The position numbers were made by a program, and so were the translations under genes. From positions 1 to 39,488 of the forward strand of contig CANQPT010000015.1 of assembly GCA_947625805.1 (NCBI GenBank): 39,488 nucleotides of DNA, written 5' to 3'. Below are positions 18,123 through 26,869 of the stretch, piece by piece. The notes below the pieces were generated by a model. It searched no databases, was not told where the DNA came from, and was given only the letters and a program-made list of their open reading frames with translations. Within the stretch, counting starts at the first letter, position 1. Each line of letters begins with the position of its first letter. The stretch is from an uncultured Clostridia bacterium (GTDB lineage: Bacteria; Bacillota; Clostridia; Oscillospirales; CAG-272).

Positions 18123-19745
18123 CTACTCGACCGAAATGATATAGTGATAGAGCGGCTGACCGCCCGGAATGCTCACAAGTTCGCAGAGAGGATCCAACTT
18201 GCACCGCAGAATCTGCTCGGCTCTCTGCGCATCTTCTTCGGACACGTCCTCGCCGTAGAACAGGGTCACCATGGACGCATCTCCGATCCGATCGGCAAGG
18301 GCGCCGATACATTCAAAATCATCGTCCGCCACGCAGGCGATCTTGCTCTCGGCAAGGCCGAGCACCGCGCCCGAGGGAATGGTCTGCTCACCGATTACCG
18401 AATCCCGTACGGCGTAGGTCACCGAAAAGGTACGCACTGCCGCTAATGCCTCGGTCATCGCAGTTTGGTTGGTATCCGCATCCGCGCTCTCATCAAAGGC
18501 CATCAGAGCGCTGATGCCTTGGGGCACGCTCTTGGAGGCGATGACCACCACCCGTTTGTCTGTGACCATCTCCTCCGCCTGTTTTGCCGCCATATAGATA
18601 TTTTTGTTGTTGGGAAACAAGAACACGGTTTCGGCGCCTACCTGCCTGATCGCATGCACCAGATCCTCGGTCGAGGGGTTCATGGTCTGGCCGCCAAAGA
18701 CCACGCGGTCCACGCCCAGATCCTCAAAGCAGGCCTTTATCCCCTCTCCCATGCAGACTGCCACCAATCCATAGGGCTTTGCAGGCTCGGTCGGGGTGAT
18801 CTGCTCGACAAGGGTGGTATGCTGATGGCGCATATTCTCTACTTTTACCGTGTACAGCGAACCGTATCTGATGGCCTCGGACAGTACCTTGCCCGGGTTT
18901 TCGGTGTGCACGTGCAGTTTGACCATATCGGCACTCTCGATAAAGACCACGCTGTCGCCCATGCCCATAATGGTTTTATGCAGTTTTCCGCACTTTTCTT
19001 CACCGAAATAGTGGTCGCTCTTGGTCACGATACACTCTGTGCAGTAAGGGTACTTGATATCGCCGGTATCGAAAGCGGAAAAGTCTGCGGCTCCCGGGGC
19101 GGAAACCGTATTCCCGGCATTTGCCTGCACGGGAGTTCCCTCAAGGCTGGCCAGCATTCCCTGCAGAATGGTCACAAAGCCCTGTCCGCCGGAGTCCACC
19201 ACCTGCGCTTGTTTGAGCACGGGGAGCATATCCGGGGTTTTGGCAAGGGTGTCTACGGCCACCGACAAGAGATACCGGAAGAAACCGATCGGATCCTCCC
19301 GATAGGTAGACTCGGCCGTAGCCGTCGCCTGCTCGGCGCAGACGCGCATGACTGTCAGAATCGTGCCCTCCGTGGGGGTCATGACCGCCTTATACGCCTC
19401 CTCGGTACCGCGGGTCATGGCGGCCGCCAGGTCCACTGCGTCCGCCTCTTCCTTGCCCAGCAAACTCTTTGCAAAACCGCGGAAAAAGACCGACAAAATA
19501 ACGCCCGAGTTGCCGCGCGCACCGCGCAACATGATATTGCCGAGTTTGGCCGCACACTCGGACAGCGTGCCGTCAAAGTCTTTCAGTTCGGTCCGGCATT
19601 CGCTCATGGTAAGACACATATTGATACCCGTATCTCCGTCCGGCACCGGAAAGACGTTCAAATTATTGATTTCTTCCTTATGGTTATCCAGCGCGTTGGC
19701 GGCACTGATCGCCATGTCACGGAAAATTCTGCCGTTGATTTTCAT
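18123..19745 (-). CDS. fakA: DAK2 domain fatty acid kinase subunit FakA-like
   Basis: NNLNVFPVPDGDTGINM, LRGARGNSGVILSVFFRGF. Confidence 0.9.
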   Translation of the reverse strand: MKINGRIFRDMAISAANALDNHKEEINNLNVFPVPDGDTGINMCLTMSECRTELKDFDGTLSECAAKLGNIMLRGARGNSGVILSVFFRGFAKSLLGKEEADAVDLAAAMTRGTEEAYKAVMTPTEGTILTVMRVCAEQATATAESTYREDPIGFFRYLLSVAVDTLAKTPDMLPVLKQAQVVDSGGQGFVTILQGMLASLEGTPVQANAGNTVSAPGAADFSAFDTGDIKYPYCTECIVTKSDHYFGEEKCGKLHKTIMGMGDSVVFIESADMVKLHVHTENPGKVLSEAIRYGSLYTVKVENMRHQHTTLVEQITPTEPAKPYGLVAVCMGEGIKACFEDLGVDRVVFGGQTMNPSTEDLVHAIRQVGAETVFLFPNNKNIYMAAKQAEEMVTDKRVVVIASKSVPQGISALMAFDESADADTNQTAMTEALAAVRTFSVTYAVRDSVIGEQTIPSGAVLGLAESKIACVADDDFECIGALADRIGDASMVTLFYGEDVSEEDAQRAEQILRCKLDPLCELVSIPGGQPLYHYIISVE

Positions 19746-19856
19746 AGTTCTCTCCTATTCCCCGCGTCTATGCACGCGCAGGTCACAAAGCGGATTTCGC
19801 TTTTATAGTCTTTACTATTTTACTATATTTTCTCCTATTTTACAATACATTCCCGC

Positions 19857-19901
19857 AAAAAAGTGAAAGGACATGCACACAGGGGATGTGTATGTCCTTT
19901 C
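19857..19901 (-). terminator. Intrinsic terminator
   Basis: GAAAGGACAT...ATGTCCTTTC stem (about 15 bp with one G-U) followed on minus strand by CAC then TTTTTT. Confidence 0.8.
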
Positions 19902-20036
19902 GTCGGCGGTTATTCTTCTGAACCGGGTTGGAAAAAATGAGAAAAAACACCCGGGGTATACGAACCGACCAGCGGCCGTCAGCAGAACAACGGAAAGCGG
20001 TAGCTAATCGCTTTCCCGGCCAACCTGATTGGCCGC
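19857..20036 (-). ncRNA. Candidate structured small RNA of unknown family
   Basis: Promoter TTGACA-N17-TAAGAT at 20043-20071, two hairpins at the predicted 5' end, terminator 19857-19901, no convincing ORF. Confidence 0.6.
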
Positions 20037-20042
20037 ATACTT

Positions 20043-20071
20043 ATCTTACCATTAAAAAAACGGTTTGTCAA
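20043..20071 (-). promoter_or_regulatory. Near-consensus promoter TTGACA-N17-TAAGAT for the candidate ncRNA
   Basis: Plus-strand TGTCAA 20066-20071 and ATCTTA 20043-20048. Confidence 0.8.
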
Positions 20072-20151
20072 CAATTATTGCACGTTATATTTCAAAAAAT
20101 TCTGAATTTTTTTCATAAAATTGCACAGATTGCCCATTTTTGTCGCCCGAC

Positions 20152-20180
20152 TTGACCGAATGTTGAAAATGCGATACAAT
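20152..20180 (+). promoter_or_regulatory. Promoter TTGACC-N17-TACAAT, predicted start site at the ATG of pgeF
   Basis: TTGACC 20152-20157, TACAAT 20175-20180, ATG 20187. Confidence 0.75.
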
Positions 20181-20186
20181 AAGAAT

Positions 20187-20990
20187 ATGAAGACTTATTC
20201 CTGTATAGATGATTTCACGTTTCAAAGCAAAAAGGGCGTCGTGTACGCCGCCTCTCGGTCGATCACGGCAAAGCACGGTTTTTCCACCCGCAAGGGCGGC
20301 GTATCGGCGCTTGCCCACACCGCTTGGCTCAACCTCGCCCTCGGGCGCGGAGACGATGAGGCAACGGTGAAAGAAAACCTTCGCCTGTTCTGTGAGGCGA
20401 TCGGCGCGGACCCCTCCACCGTAGTCAGCGCACATCAGATCCATTCGAGCCGTGTGCTCACGGTAAGCGCGCAGGACGCGGGCACAAGCGATCGTCAGGC
20501 AGACGGATTCGTGACCGCCCAAGCGGGAGTCACGCTGTGTGTCAAGGTTGCCGACTGCGTACCGATTTTGTTCTGCGACAGCACCCACCATGTGATCGGC
20601 GCCTGCCACGCCGGGTGGCGTGGCACCGCCGCCGGAATCGCGCCGGTCACGGTCGGACGTATGCTCTCCTTAGGCGCAGGACGGGAATCGATCCGGGTCG
20701 CCATCGGCGCATGCATCCACCCCTGCTGCTATCAGGTAGGCGAGGATTTCGTGCGTGAGGTGGCCGCCCTGCGGGGCAAGTCCTTCGCACAACGATATAT
20801 CACGGCTAAGAACGGCGGCCTTTGGGCTGATCTTCCCGCCATGAACGTCGCACTGTTGCAGGACGCGGGCATCGCGGAAGAGCAGATCAGCGTTTGCGAC
20901 AGATGCACCTGCTGCCGGCCGGACCTGTTTTTCTCCCATCGGGCCACCGGCGGCCTGCGCGGCACCATGGCCGCCATGATCTGTTTGTGA
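20187..20990 (+). CDS. pgeF: Peptidoglycan editing factor PgeF / YfiH (laccase-domain) family
   Basis: HQIHSSRV, VADCVPILFCD, GACHAGWRGTAAG, GACIHPCCYQVG. Confidence 0.9.
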   Translation: MKTYSCIDDFTFQSKKGVVYAASRSITAKHGFSTRKGGVSALAHTAWLNLALGRGDDEATVKENLRLFCEAIGADPSTVVSAHQIHSSRVLTVSAQDAGTSDRQADGFVTAQAGVTLCVKVADCVPILFCDSTHHVIGACHAGWRGTAAGIAPVTVGRMLSLGAGRESIRVAIGACIHPCCYQVGEDFVREVAALRGKSFAQRYITAKNGGLWADLPAMNVALLQDAGIAEEQISVCDRCTCCRPDLFFSHRATGGLRGTMAAMICL

Positions 20991-20995
20991 GTCAT

Positions 20996-21511
20996 TCAGC
21001 GGTTCCCGTTTTCCAAGCGCAGCAGTAAATTTGAGAGCGGCAGTACCAGTGTGCAGACGACGGCATTGCTGATGCAGTGGGTAACGTCAAAGGGCAGTCC
21101 GCTCATGATCCACGCGGGAAGCGCACGGAGCGGAAGATGAAAGAGCACCATCTGCGACGGCGCCCACATGGCGCCGAATGCAAGGCCGTGCAGCGCCCCG
21201 ATGACGCAATAAAGCGGCCCTGACAAGCGCGGATCCAGATTTTTCGGCACCGGCATGGCAATCGCCCAAAGCACCGCCCAAATATACAGATAGGGGATCC
21301 ACCAGAGTGAAAAGCCCTGATACAGTCCCTCCAGAAAGACATACACGTAGAGCGGGATCAGCGCCTGTACGCGGTAGACCCGCGTACAGACAATGATAAA
21401 CAGCGCCAGCAGATGAACGTTGGGAAGCCCCTTCATCGCCCATGTGGAGGCAAACATCAGCGAGCCCAGCATGGCAAAGACGATCAGCCTCCGCACAGAC
21501 AAATTTTTCAT
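20996..21511 (-). CDS. ECF transporter S component, probably cobalamin-related
   Basis: Multi-TM small membrane protein; overlaps upstream DUF4430 gene by ATGA. Confidence 0.75.
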   Translation of the reverse strand: MKNLSVRRLIVFAMLGSLMFASTWAMKGLPNVHLLALFIIVCTRVYRVQALIPLYVYVFLEGLYQGFSLWWIPYLYIWAVLWAIAMPVPKNLDPRLSGPLYCVIGALHGLAFGAMWAPSQMVLFHLPLRALPAWIMSGLPFDVTHCISNAVVCTLVLPLSNLLLRLENGNR

Positions 21512-21927
21512 TCCGCCTTGAGTTGGTAGGAAGCGCCGTCCTCAAGGGCAAGCGAATCCGCTCCCACCGTCGCGTATTCGCCGTTTACATACAGCGCCCA
21601 ATATTTGCCGTCGGTTTCGTAGTCGAGGGTTTCTCCGTCCACGGTTTTGATGTAAAGCCCGAATTCGCCCTCATCTCCCGCGATGATACCCTTGTCCTGT
21701 AAATAAGCGCCGAGGGTGACCTCTCCCTCAAAGGTGTAATCGTTGGTTACCTCCGTGCCGTCTGCGTGGGTGATCTTCAAAGTGAAAGAAGCGCTTTGCT
21801 GTTGTTGCTGTGAGAGATCGGTCGGGTTGCTGTTTTCATCGGCCTTTTCCGCCGTGCAGGCGCCGAGCAGTACCACACAGCACAAGAGCAGTGCCGCAAA
21901 TAATCTTGTCCATACTTGATTTTTCAT
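21508..21927 (-). CDS. DUF4430 domain lipoprotein (transcobalamin C-terminal-like)
   Basis: Lipobox LLGACTAEK; TLGAYLQDKGIIAGDEGEFGLYIKTVDGETLDYETDGKYWALYVNGEYA. Confidence 0.85.
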   Translation of the reverse strand: MKNQVWTRLFAALLLCCVVLLGACTAEKADENSNPTDLSQQQQQSASFTLKITHADGTEVTNDYTFEGEVTLGAYLQDKGIIAGDEGEFGLYIKTVDGETLDYETDGKYWALYVNGEYATVGADSLALEDGASYQLKAE

Positions 21928-22034
21928 AATAATCCTCCGAAAATTTGTTGTTTTCCGCGCGTATCGGGCATCTGCGGCTTTGACCGTTTTCCTCCTTCCC
22001 TATCGTGTTCGCTTTCAACTTGTCTTGCCAAAAA

Positions 22035-22062
22035 CAAAAACCCTTCCGAATGACGGAAGAGC
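22035..22062 (-). terminator. Terminator-like hairpin between riboswitch-like leader and DUF4430 gene
   Basis: Minus strand CTTCCGTCATTCGGAAGGGTTTTTGTTTTT. Confidence 0.7.
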
Positions 22063-22130
22063 GGCGATATCTACACAGAAACGGGGAAGATACCAACCAC
22101 ACGCTTGGCGCCATAACTGTGTGAAAGCTG

Positions 22131-22334
22131 AAAATACGGCGGGTTCTGACTTATGATCATACGGCGCACAAAGCCGCAAGAGTACCACCCTTCGGATACT
22201 CCCAATATGTCAAATACAGGAATGGCGGTTGTTCCGGATTCGAACCGGATCCCTTTTGGGAAACGATGATTCAAGCGATACATTGGACCATTACTTCCTC
22301 TTTACTCAGTGTACAACTTTTCAAACCGTATTTT
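22131..22334 (-). promoter_or_regulatory. Cobalamin-riboswitch-like aptamer
   Basis: 9-bp closing stem AAAATACGG/CCGTATTTT; core GGGATCCGGTTCGAATCCGGAAC and 3' ATGATCATAAGTCAGAACCCGCC resemble cobalamin riboswitch elements; upstream of B12-type uptake genes. Confidence 0.65.
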
Positions 22335-22383
22335 ATCAATATTCTTTTGTAATTGCTCACCGCTTTGCGGTACGCGCAGTTAG

Positions 22384-22412
22384 ATTATATCTTTTTTTGC
22401 AGATTTTGTCAA
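22384..22412 (-). promoter_or_regulatory. Perfect consensus promoter TTGACA-N17-TATAAT for the riboswitch-DUF4430-ECF transcript
   Basis: Plus-strand TGTCAA 22407-22412, ATTATA 22384-22389. Confidence 0.88.
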
Positions 22413-22430
22413 TCGCCGTCCGAAAAAAGA

Positions 22431-22459
22431 TTGGAAAAACGGTTATTTTATGATACAAT
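22431..22459 (+). promoter_or_regulatory. Promoter TTGGAA-N17-TACAAT for the CotH/SLH gene
   Basis: TTGGAA 22431-22436, TACAAT 22454-22459. Confidence 0.65.
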
Positions 22460-22491
22460 AAAGATATCAAACACAGGGAGGCTTATGCAAC

Positions 22492-25407
22492 ATGACAACC
22501 AAACGTAACCTCACCCTACGGGCGGGCGCAATGCTGCTTGCGCTTTTGCTGCCCGTACTTTCCGTGCCCTTTGCCGCCGGCGCCGCAGGTTACGCGGACG
22601 CGACGGCCGCAAATACGGCGGCGCCCATTGCGGCCGTGATCGCGGAAAATGCGGATGACTTAAGCGTAGTAGAGGCAGGCGGAGTCTACTATCTCTTTCT
22701 GCCGGGCGGAAGCGATCTTTCGGCTGTAACCGTGCGCTATACGGGAAAGACCAGCCTGTATCTTCCGGACACGAACACATATCTGCAGCCCCGGGACACT
22801 GCGGTATGTGATTTTTCCGACGGACAGGTGACCGTATACGAATATGATGAGGCGGCGGACGCCTATGATTCCTATCCGTTGACCGTGCTGTGCGGCGCTT
22901 CCATTCCGTCCCTGCATTTTTCGTTGGACCAAACCGATCATCCGGGCTTTGCCACCGTGCTCGACTGGATCAACAGTGACAAGGAAAACCAGACCACCGC
23001 GTCCCTTGTCATGCTGGACGGACAGGGAAAGCCCTATTATAAGGGCGACGTCGATACCTTCAAAGGGCGCGGCAACACCTCCTTCGTCGCTCCGGGTCTT
23101 GCCGGAAACGACAAGAAGTCCTACAACTTCAAGCTGGCAAAAAAGGACGAACTGATCCCGGGCGCAGGCAAGATGAAAAAATGGTCGCTTTTACATATGC
23201 GCATCTCGACCGCATACTACTATGACTGGACCGGACTGTGCAGTTCGCTGGGCCTTCAGACCTACGCCGCGCTCATGGGCAAGGACTATTTCTCCAATCT
23301 CACCCAGTACGTGGACGTGTATATAGGCGGAGTCTACCGAGGCGTATACATTCTGACCGAGCGCTTGGACAACAAGGCGGCTGTGGATATCACCGATCAG
23401 GAGGACTTTGTGACAAGCGCGTCCTCCGACATGACCGTGATCAGCGACCCGACCGATCCCGCAATCATCGCGGGCGTACAATACTACCGCTACACCACCG
23501 ACGCGCTCAAAACCACGGACTTCGACCTGTCGGGCGGATACCTGATGGAAACAAACTTCGGGAGCCTCGAGGACTGCGGCTTTGTGACCGCAAAGGGTAT
23601 GTACCTGAATCTCAAAGCGCCTGAGGTCTGCACCAGAGAACAGGTGCAGTATATCGCAAAATACGTACAGGAGTTTGAGAACGCCATCTGCTCCCCCACC
23701 GGTTACAATTCGCTCGGAAAACACTATTCCGAATATGCGGACTTAGAAAGCCTTGCAGGCATGATCCTGACCTATGCTTTCTATCAGAACTGGGAACTTT
23801 TCCGCACCAGCACCTATGTCTATATCGACACAGCAGACAGCGGTCACCCCAAACTGACCTTCGGCCCGGTGTGGGATTTTGAGACAGGACCGCAGATCTT
23901 ATCCGGCGACGCCACTCTGTTCGGTGAGCACAACGTATACACCGACACCCAGCAGTATATCTGGTTGGAGCCGCTCTGGCAGAAGGGCGACTTTATGAAG
24001 ATTGCATACGAGAAAGCGCGCAAGCTCTCGGGCATTCTCGACGCGACCCTTGAGCGCACAGAGGCGGCCGACGGCGTGCGCCCGGCAAGCAAGTTGTTAG
24101 ACGAGGCGCACGATTCACTGGTTATGAACTGGATCCGTTGGGACATTGAAAAGGCCATCCTCTCGAATCCCTCTTACAGCTCGCACGCAAACGATTTCGA
24201 CTATTATGCCGACAACTTCGTTGAGGCGCTGAACGCAAGAAAAGACAACTGGGATACTCTTTGGGAGGCCGACCGGTATCTCTACGGGGTGAAACTCTCC
24301 GCCATGCGGGAAAAGGACAGCTGCCGTTATGCCCTTTACTGTGCCGTGACCGGCAGCGAGCCGATCGACTACCGGTGGTACCGTGCCGACAAGGACGGCT
24401 CGTCCGGGCTGCAGATCGACGGTCAAGCCGGCGCGCGCCTGATCGTAAATGAGCCGGGCACCTACTATTGCGTTGTGACCGGCGCAAACAACGCATACTC
24501 CCGCAACGCACAGGGAGAGGCTTTTAAGAGCGAAACCATCGATATTGCAAGTCCGCTCTTTTCCACCGAGGATGCGGAAGAGGTAGATAAACTGCCCGAA
24601 CACGTTCCCGGCGAGTGGGAAACCGTGCAAGAGCCCACCTGTACCGAAAACGGACAGCGGGTCAGGCGCTGCACGATCTGCGAAGATCATGAAATTCTGG
24701 AAAACGAGATCATCGATCCCACCGGCCACGATGAGGGCAAGTGGACGATCCTGCGCCAGCCCAGCAAAACCGTTGAGGGCCTGCGGGTTCTCAGATGCAC
24801 GGTATGCAATACCGAACTGGACCGCCAAACCATCCCCAAACTCTTTTCCAACAATTTTGAGGACGTAAAGACGGGCAGTTGGTATGAAGACGCCGTCGAT
24901 TATGCGGTCGCAAACGGCCTCATGAACGGCGTAGATGAGAAAAGATTCTCGCCGGACGGCACCATGACCCGCGGTATGCTGGTAACCGTGCTCTGGCGCA
25001 TGGAAAACGCACCCACTGTGAGCGAATCCAATCCATTCGGCGACGTAGCCGCAGGCAAATACTACACGGACGCAGTGCTATGGGCCGCGTCGAATGACAT
25101 TGTCAACGGTATAAGTGCGGGCAAGTTCTCGCCCGCAGGCGATATCACCCGAGAGCAACTGGCTGCCATTCTTTACCGCTACGCCGGAAAAAGCAACCGC
25201 AATACCGACGCCCGCGCCGACCTGACCGAATTTCCGGATGGGACTGCCGCCTCGGAGTATGCAAAAGAAGCGCTCTCATGGGCTTATGCAGAGAAACTGA
25301 TCACCGGAAGCAAGGCGGGTGAGCAAACCCTGCTGAATTCCAAGGGATCGGCCTCCCGCGCACAGGTCGCCGCCATTCTGATGCGCTATCTGAGCGCAGA
25401 GAAGTAA
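22492..25407 (+). CDS. CotH kinase family surface protein with Ig-like segment and SLH repeats
   Basis: CotH core (DTFKGRGNTSF, YVDVYIGGVYRGVYILTERLD, GPVWDFETG); C-terminal SLH repeats (FEDVKTGSWYEDAVDYAVANGLMNGVDEKRFSPDGTMTRG...). Confidence 0.9.
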   Translation: MTTKRNLTLRAGAMLLALLLPVLSVPFAAGAAGYADATAANTAAPIAAVIAENADDLSVVEAGGVYYLFLPGGSDLSAVTVRYTGKTSLYLPDTNTYLQPRDTAVCDFSDGQVTVYEYDEAADAYDSYPLTVLCGASIPSLHFSLDQTDHPGFATVLDWINSDKENQTTASLVMLDGQGKPYYKGDVDTFKGRGNTSFVAPGLAGNDKKSYNFKLAKKDELIPGAGKMKKWSLLHMRISTAYYYDWTGLCSSLGLQTYAALMGKDYFSNLTQYVDVYIGGVYRGVYILTERLDNKAAVDITDQEDFVTSASSDMTVISDPTDPAIIAGVQYYRYTTDALKTTDFDLSGGYLMETNFGSLEDCGFVTAKGMYLNLKAPEVCTREQVQYIAKYVQEFENAICSPTGYNSLGKHYSEYADLESLAGMILTYAFYQNWELFRTSTYVYIDTADSGHPKLTFGPVWDFETGPQILSGDATLFGEHNVYTDTQQYIWLEPLWQKGDFMKIAYEKARKLSGILDATLERTEAADGVRPASKLLDEAHDSLVMNWIRWDIEKAILSNPSYSSHANDFDYYADNFVEALNARKDNWDTLWEADRYLYGVKLSAMREKDSCRYALYCAVTGSEPIDYRWYRADKDGSSGLQIDGQAGARLIVNEPGTYYCVVTGANNAYSRNAQGEAFKSETIDIASPLFSTEDAEEVDKLPEHVPGEWETVQEPTCTENGQRVRRCTICEDHEILENEIIDPTGHDEGKWTILRQPSKTVEGLRVLRCTVCNTELDRQTIPKLFSNNFEDVKTGSWYEDAVDYAVANGLMNGVDEKRFSPDGTMTRGMLVTVLWRMENAPTVSESNPFGDVAAGKYYTDAVLWAASNDIVNGISAGKFSPAGDITREQLAAILYRYAGKSNRNTDARADLTEFPDGTAASEYAKEALSWAYAEKLITGSKAGEQTLLNSKGSASRAQVAAILMRYLSAEK

Positions 25408-25454
25408 ACGATATCCCCCCCGGCAAGCCTTATGGAATTTTATCGCAAAAAAGT

Positions 25455-25484
25455 TTGGGCGTCCTCCGCAAGAAGGACGCCCAA
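25455..25484 (-). terminator. tyrS terminator
   Basis: TTGGGCGTCCT...AGGACGCCCAA, then TTTTTT on the minus strand. Confidence 0.85.
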
Positions 25485-25487
25485 CGA

Positions 25488-26708
25488 TTATAATTCGATC
25501 TTCATAAACGACTTTTTTCCGCGTTTGAGTAAAAACTCGCCCGCAAAGTCTGCGGCAGTGAACGCCGCGCGGGTATCTGTGATTTTCTCACCGTTCACGC
25601 TGACCCCTCCCTGCTCGACTGCACGGCGGGCCTCACTGCGGGAAGCGACCAGACCGCTTGCGCACAAAAGTGCGAGAATATCAATGCTGCCTCCCTCAAG
25701 GTCTGAATCGGTCAGGGTATAGGTCGGAGCGTTGCTGCCTGCGCCCCCTGTGCCGAACAGAGCGCGCGCGCCCTCCTGCGCCTTTTTCGCCTCGTCCTCA
25801 CCGTGTACCATCTTGGTCAGTTCATAGGCCAGAATCTCTTTGGCGTCGTTGAGTTTGCTGCCCTCCCATGTGTCCATCTCATCGATCTGCTCCAGCGGCA
25901 GGAAGGTCAGCATACGGATACACTTGAGCACGTCGGTATCCGCCACGTTGCGCCAGTATTGATAGAAGTCAAAGGGCGAGGTCTTGTCCGGATCAAGCCA
26001 TACGGCGTTGCCTGCGGTCTTGCCCATCTTCTTGCCCTGTGAATCGGTCAGCAGGGTGATGGTCATGGCATAAGCGTCCTTGCCCAGTTTGCGTCGGATC
26101 AGTTCCGTGCCGCCCAACATATTGGACCACTGGTCGTCCCCGCCGAACTGCATATTGCAGCCGTGATTCCGGAAGAGATAGTAAAAGTCGTAGGACTGCA
26201 TGATCATATAGTTGAATTCAAGGAAAGAAAGTCCCTTTTCCATGCGCTGTTTGTAGCATTCGGCCGCCAGCATACGGTTGACCGAGAAACAGGCGCCCAC
26301 TTCGCGCAAAAGGTCTACGTAGTTGAGATCCAAGAGCCAGTCGGCGTTGTTGAGCATGATCGCCTTGTCGGGGCCAAACTCAATAAAGCGCTCCATCTGC
26401 CGACGGAAACAGTCGGCATTATGCGCGATGTCCTCGACCGTGAGCATTTTGCGCATATCGGTGCGCCCGGACGGGTCTCCGATCATCGTGGTGCCGCCCC
26501 CGATCAGCGCAATCGGGCGATTGCCCGCAAGCTGCAGGCGCTTCATGAGCGTAAGCGCCATAAAATGCCCTGCGGTCAGGCTGTCGGCGGTACAGTCAAA
26601 GCCAATATAAAAGGTGGCCTTTCCGTTGTTGATCAGTTCTTTGATTTGGTCTTGATCCGTCACCTGCGCAATCAGTCCGCGTGCAACGAGTTGGTCATAA
26701 ATTGTCAT
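25488..26708 (-). CDS. tyrS: Tyrosyl-tRNA synthetase
   Basis: FYIGFDCTADSLTAGHFMALTLMKRLQLAG, GKKMGKTAGNAVWLD (KMSKS-type), C-terminal S4 domain. Confidence 0.95.
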   Translation of the reverse strand: MTIYDQLVARGLIAQVTDQDQIKELINNGKATFYIGFDCTADSLTAGHFMALTLMKRLQLAGNRPIALIGGGTTMIGDPSGRTDMRKMLTVEDIAHNADCFRRQMERFIEFGPDKAIMLNNADWLLDLNYVDLLREVGACFSVNRMLAAECYKQRMEKGLSFLEFNYMIMQSYDFYYLFRNHGCNMQFGGDDQWSNMLGGTELIRRKLGKDAYAMTITLLTDSQGKKMGKTAGNAVWLDPDKTSPFDFYQYWRNVADTDVLKCIRMLTFLPLEQIDEMDTWEGSKLNDAKEILAYELTKMVHGEDEAKKAQEGARALFGTGGAGSNAPTYTLTDSDLEGGSIDILALLCASGLVASRSEARRAVEQGGVSVNGEKITDTRAAFTAADFAGEFLLKRGKKSFMKIEL

Positions 26709-26736
26709 TTGTTCCCTCTTTCCTTTTATTATGTTT

Positions 26737-26765
26737 ATTATACCCGCCGAGAGGGCTTTTGTCAA
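26737..26765 (-). promoter_or_regulatory. Perfect promoter TTGACA-N17-TATAAT for tyrS
   Basis: Plus-strand TGTCAA 26760-26765, ATTATA 26737-26742. Confidence 0.88.
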
Positions 26766-26802
26766 GAAAATCACAAAAAGCGAAAAATTCACAATATTTT
26801 TC

Positions 26803-26831
26803 TTGCAAAGACGGCGCACAGCGTGTATAAT
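26803..26831 (+). promoter_or_regulatory. Promoter TTGCAA-N17-TATAAT for yajC
   Basis: TTGCAA 26803-26808, TATAAT 26826-26831. Confidence 0.8.
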
Positions 26832-26869
26832 AGAATAGATATTATATTCAGAGATATTTGGAGGAAACA

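Noticed and set aside
18465-19808. 447-aa plus-strand ORF
   Set aside because: Antisense to fakA; low-complexity His/Gly/Arg-rich translation typical of a shadow ORF.
19938-19960. Early terminator at GGTGTTTTTTCTC in the candidate ncRNA
   Set aside because: No complementary upstream stem for CCCCGGGTG was found; the hairpin at 19865-19901 is a much better terminator.
22225-22260. tRNA T-arm-like sequence TCCGGTTCGAATCCGGA
   Set aside because: No matching acceptor or anticodon arms could be assembled; better explained as part of the cobalamin-riboswitch-like core.
22071-22283. 70-aa minus-strand ORF MYRLNHRFPKG...VVGIFPVSV
   Set aside because: Lies inside the riboswitch-like leader; more likely a translation of structured RNA.
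26709-26760. T-box riboswitch upstream of tyrS
   Set aside because: Leader too short and no T-box-like conserved sequence; recorded as an absence instead.
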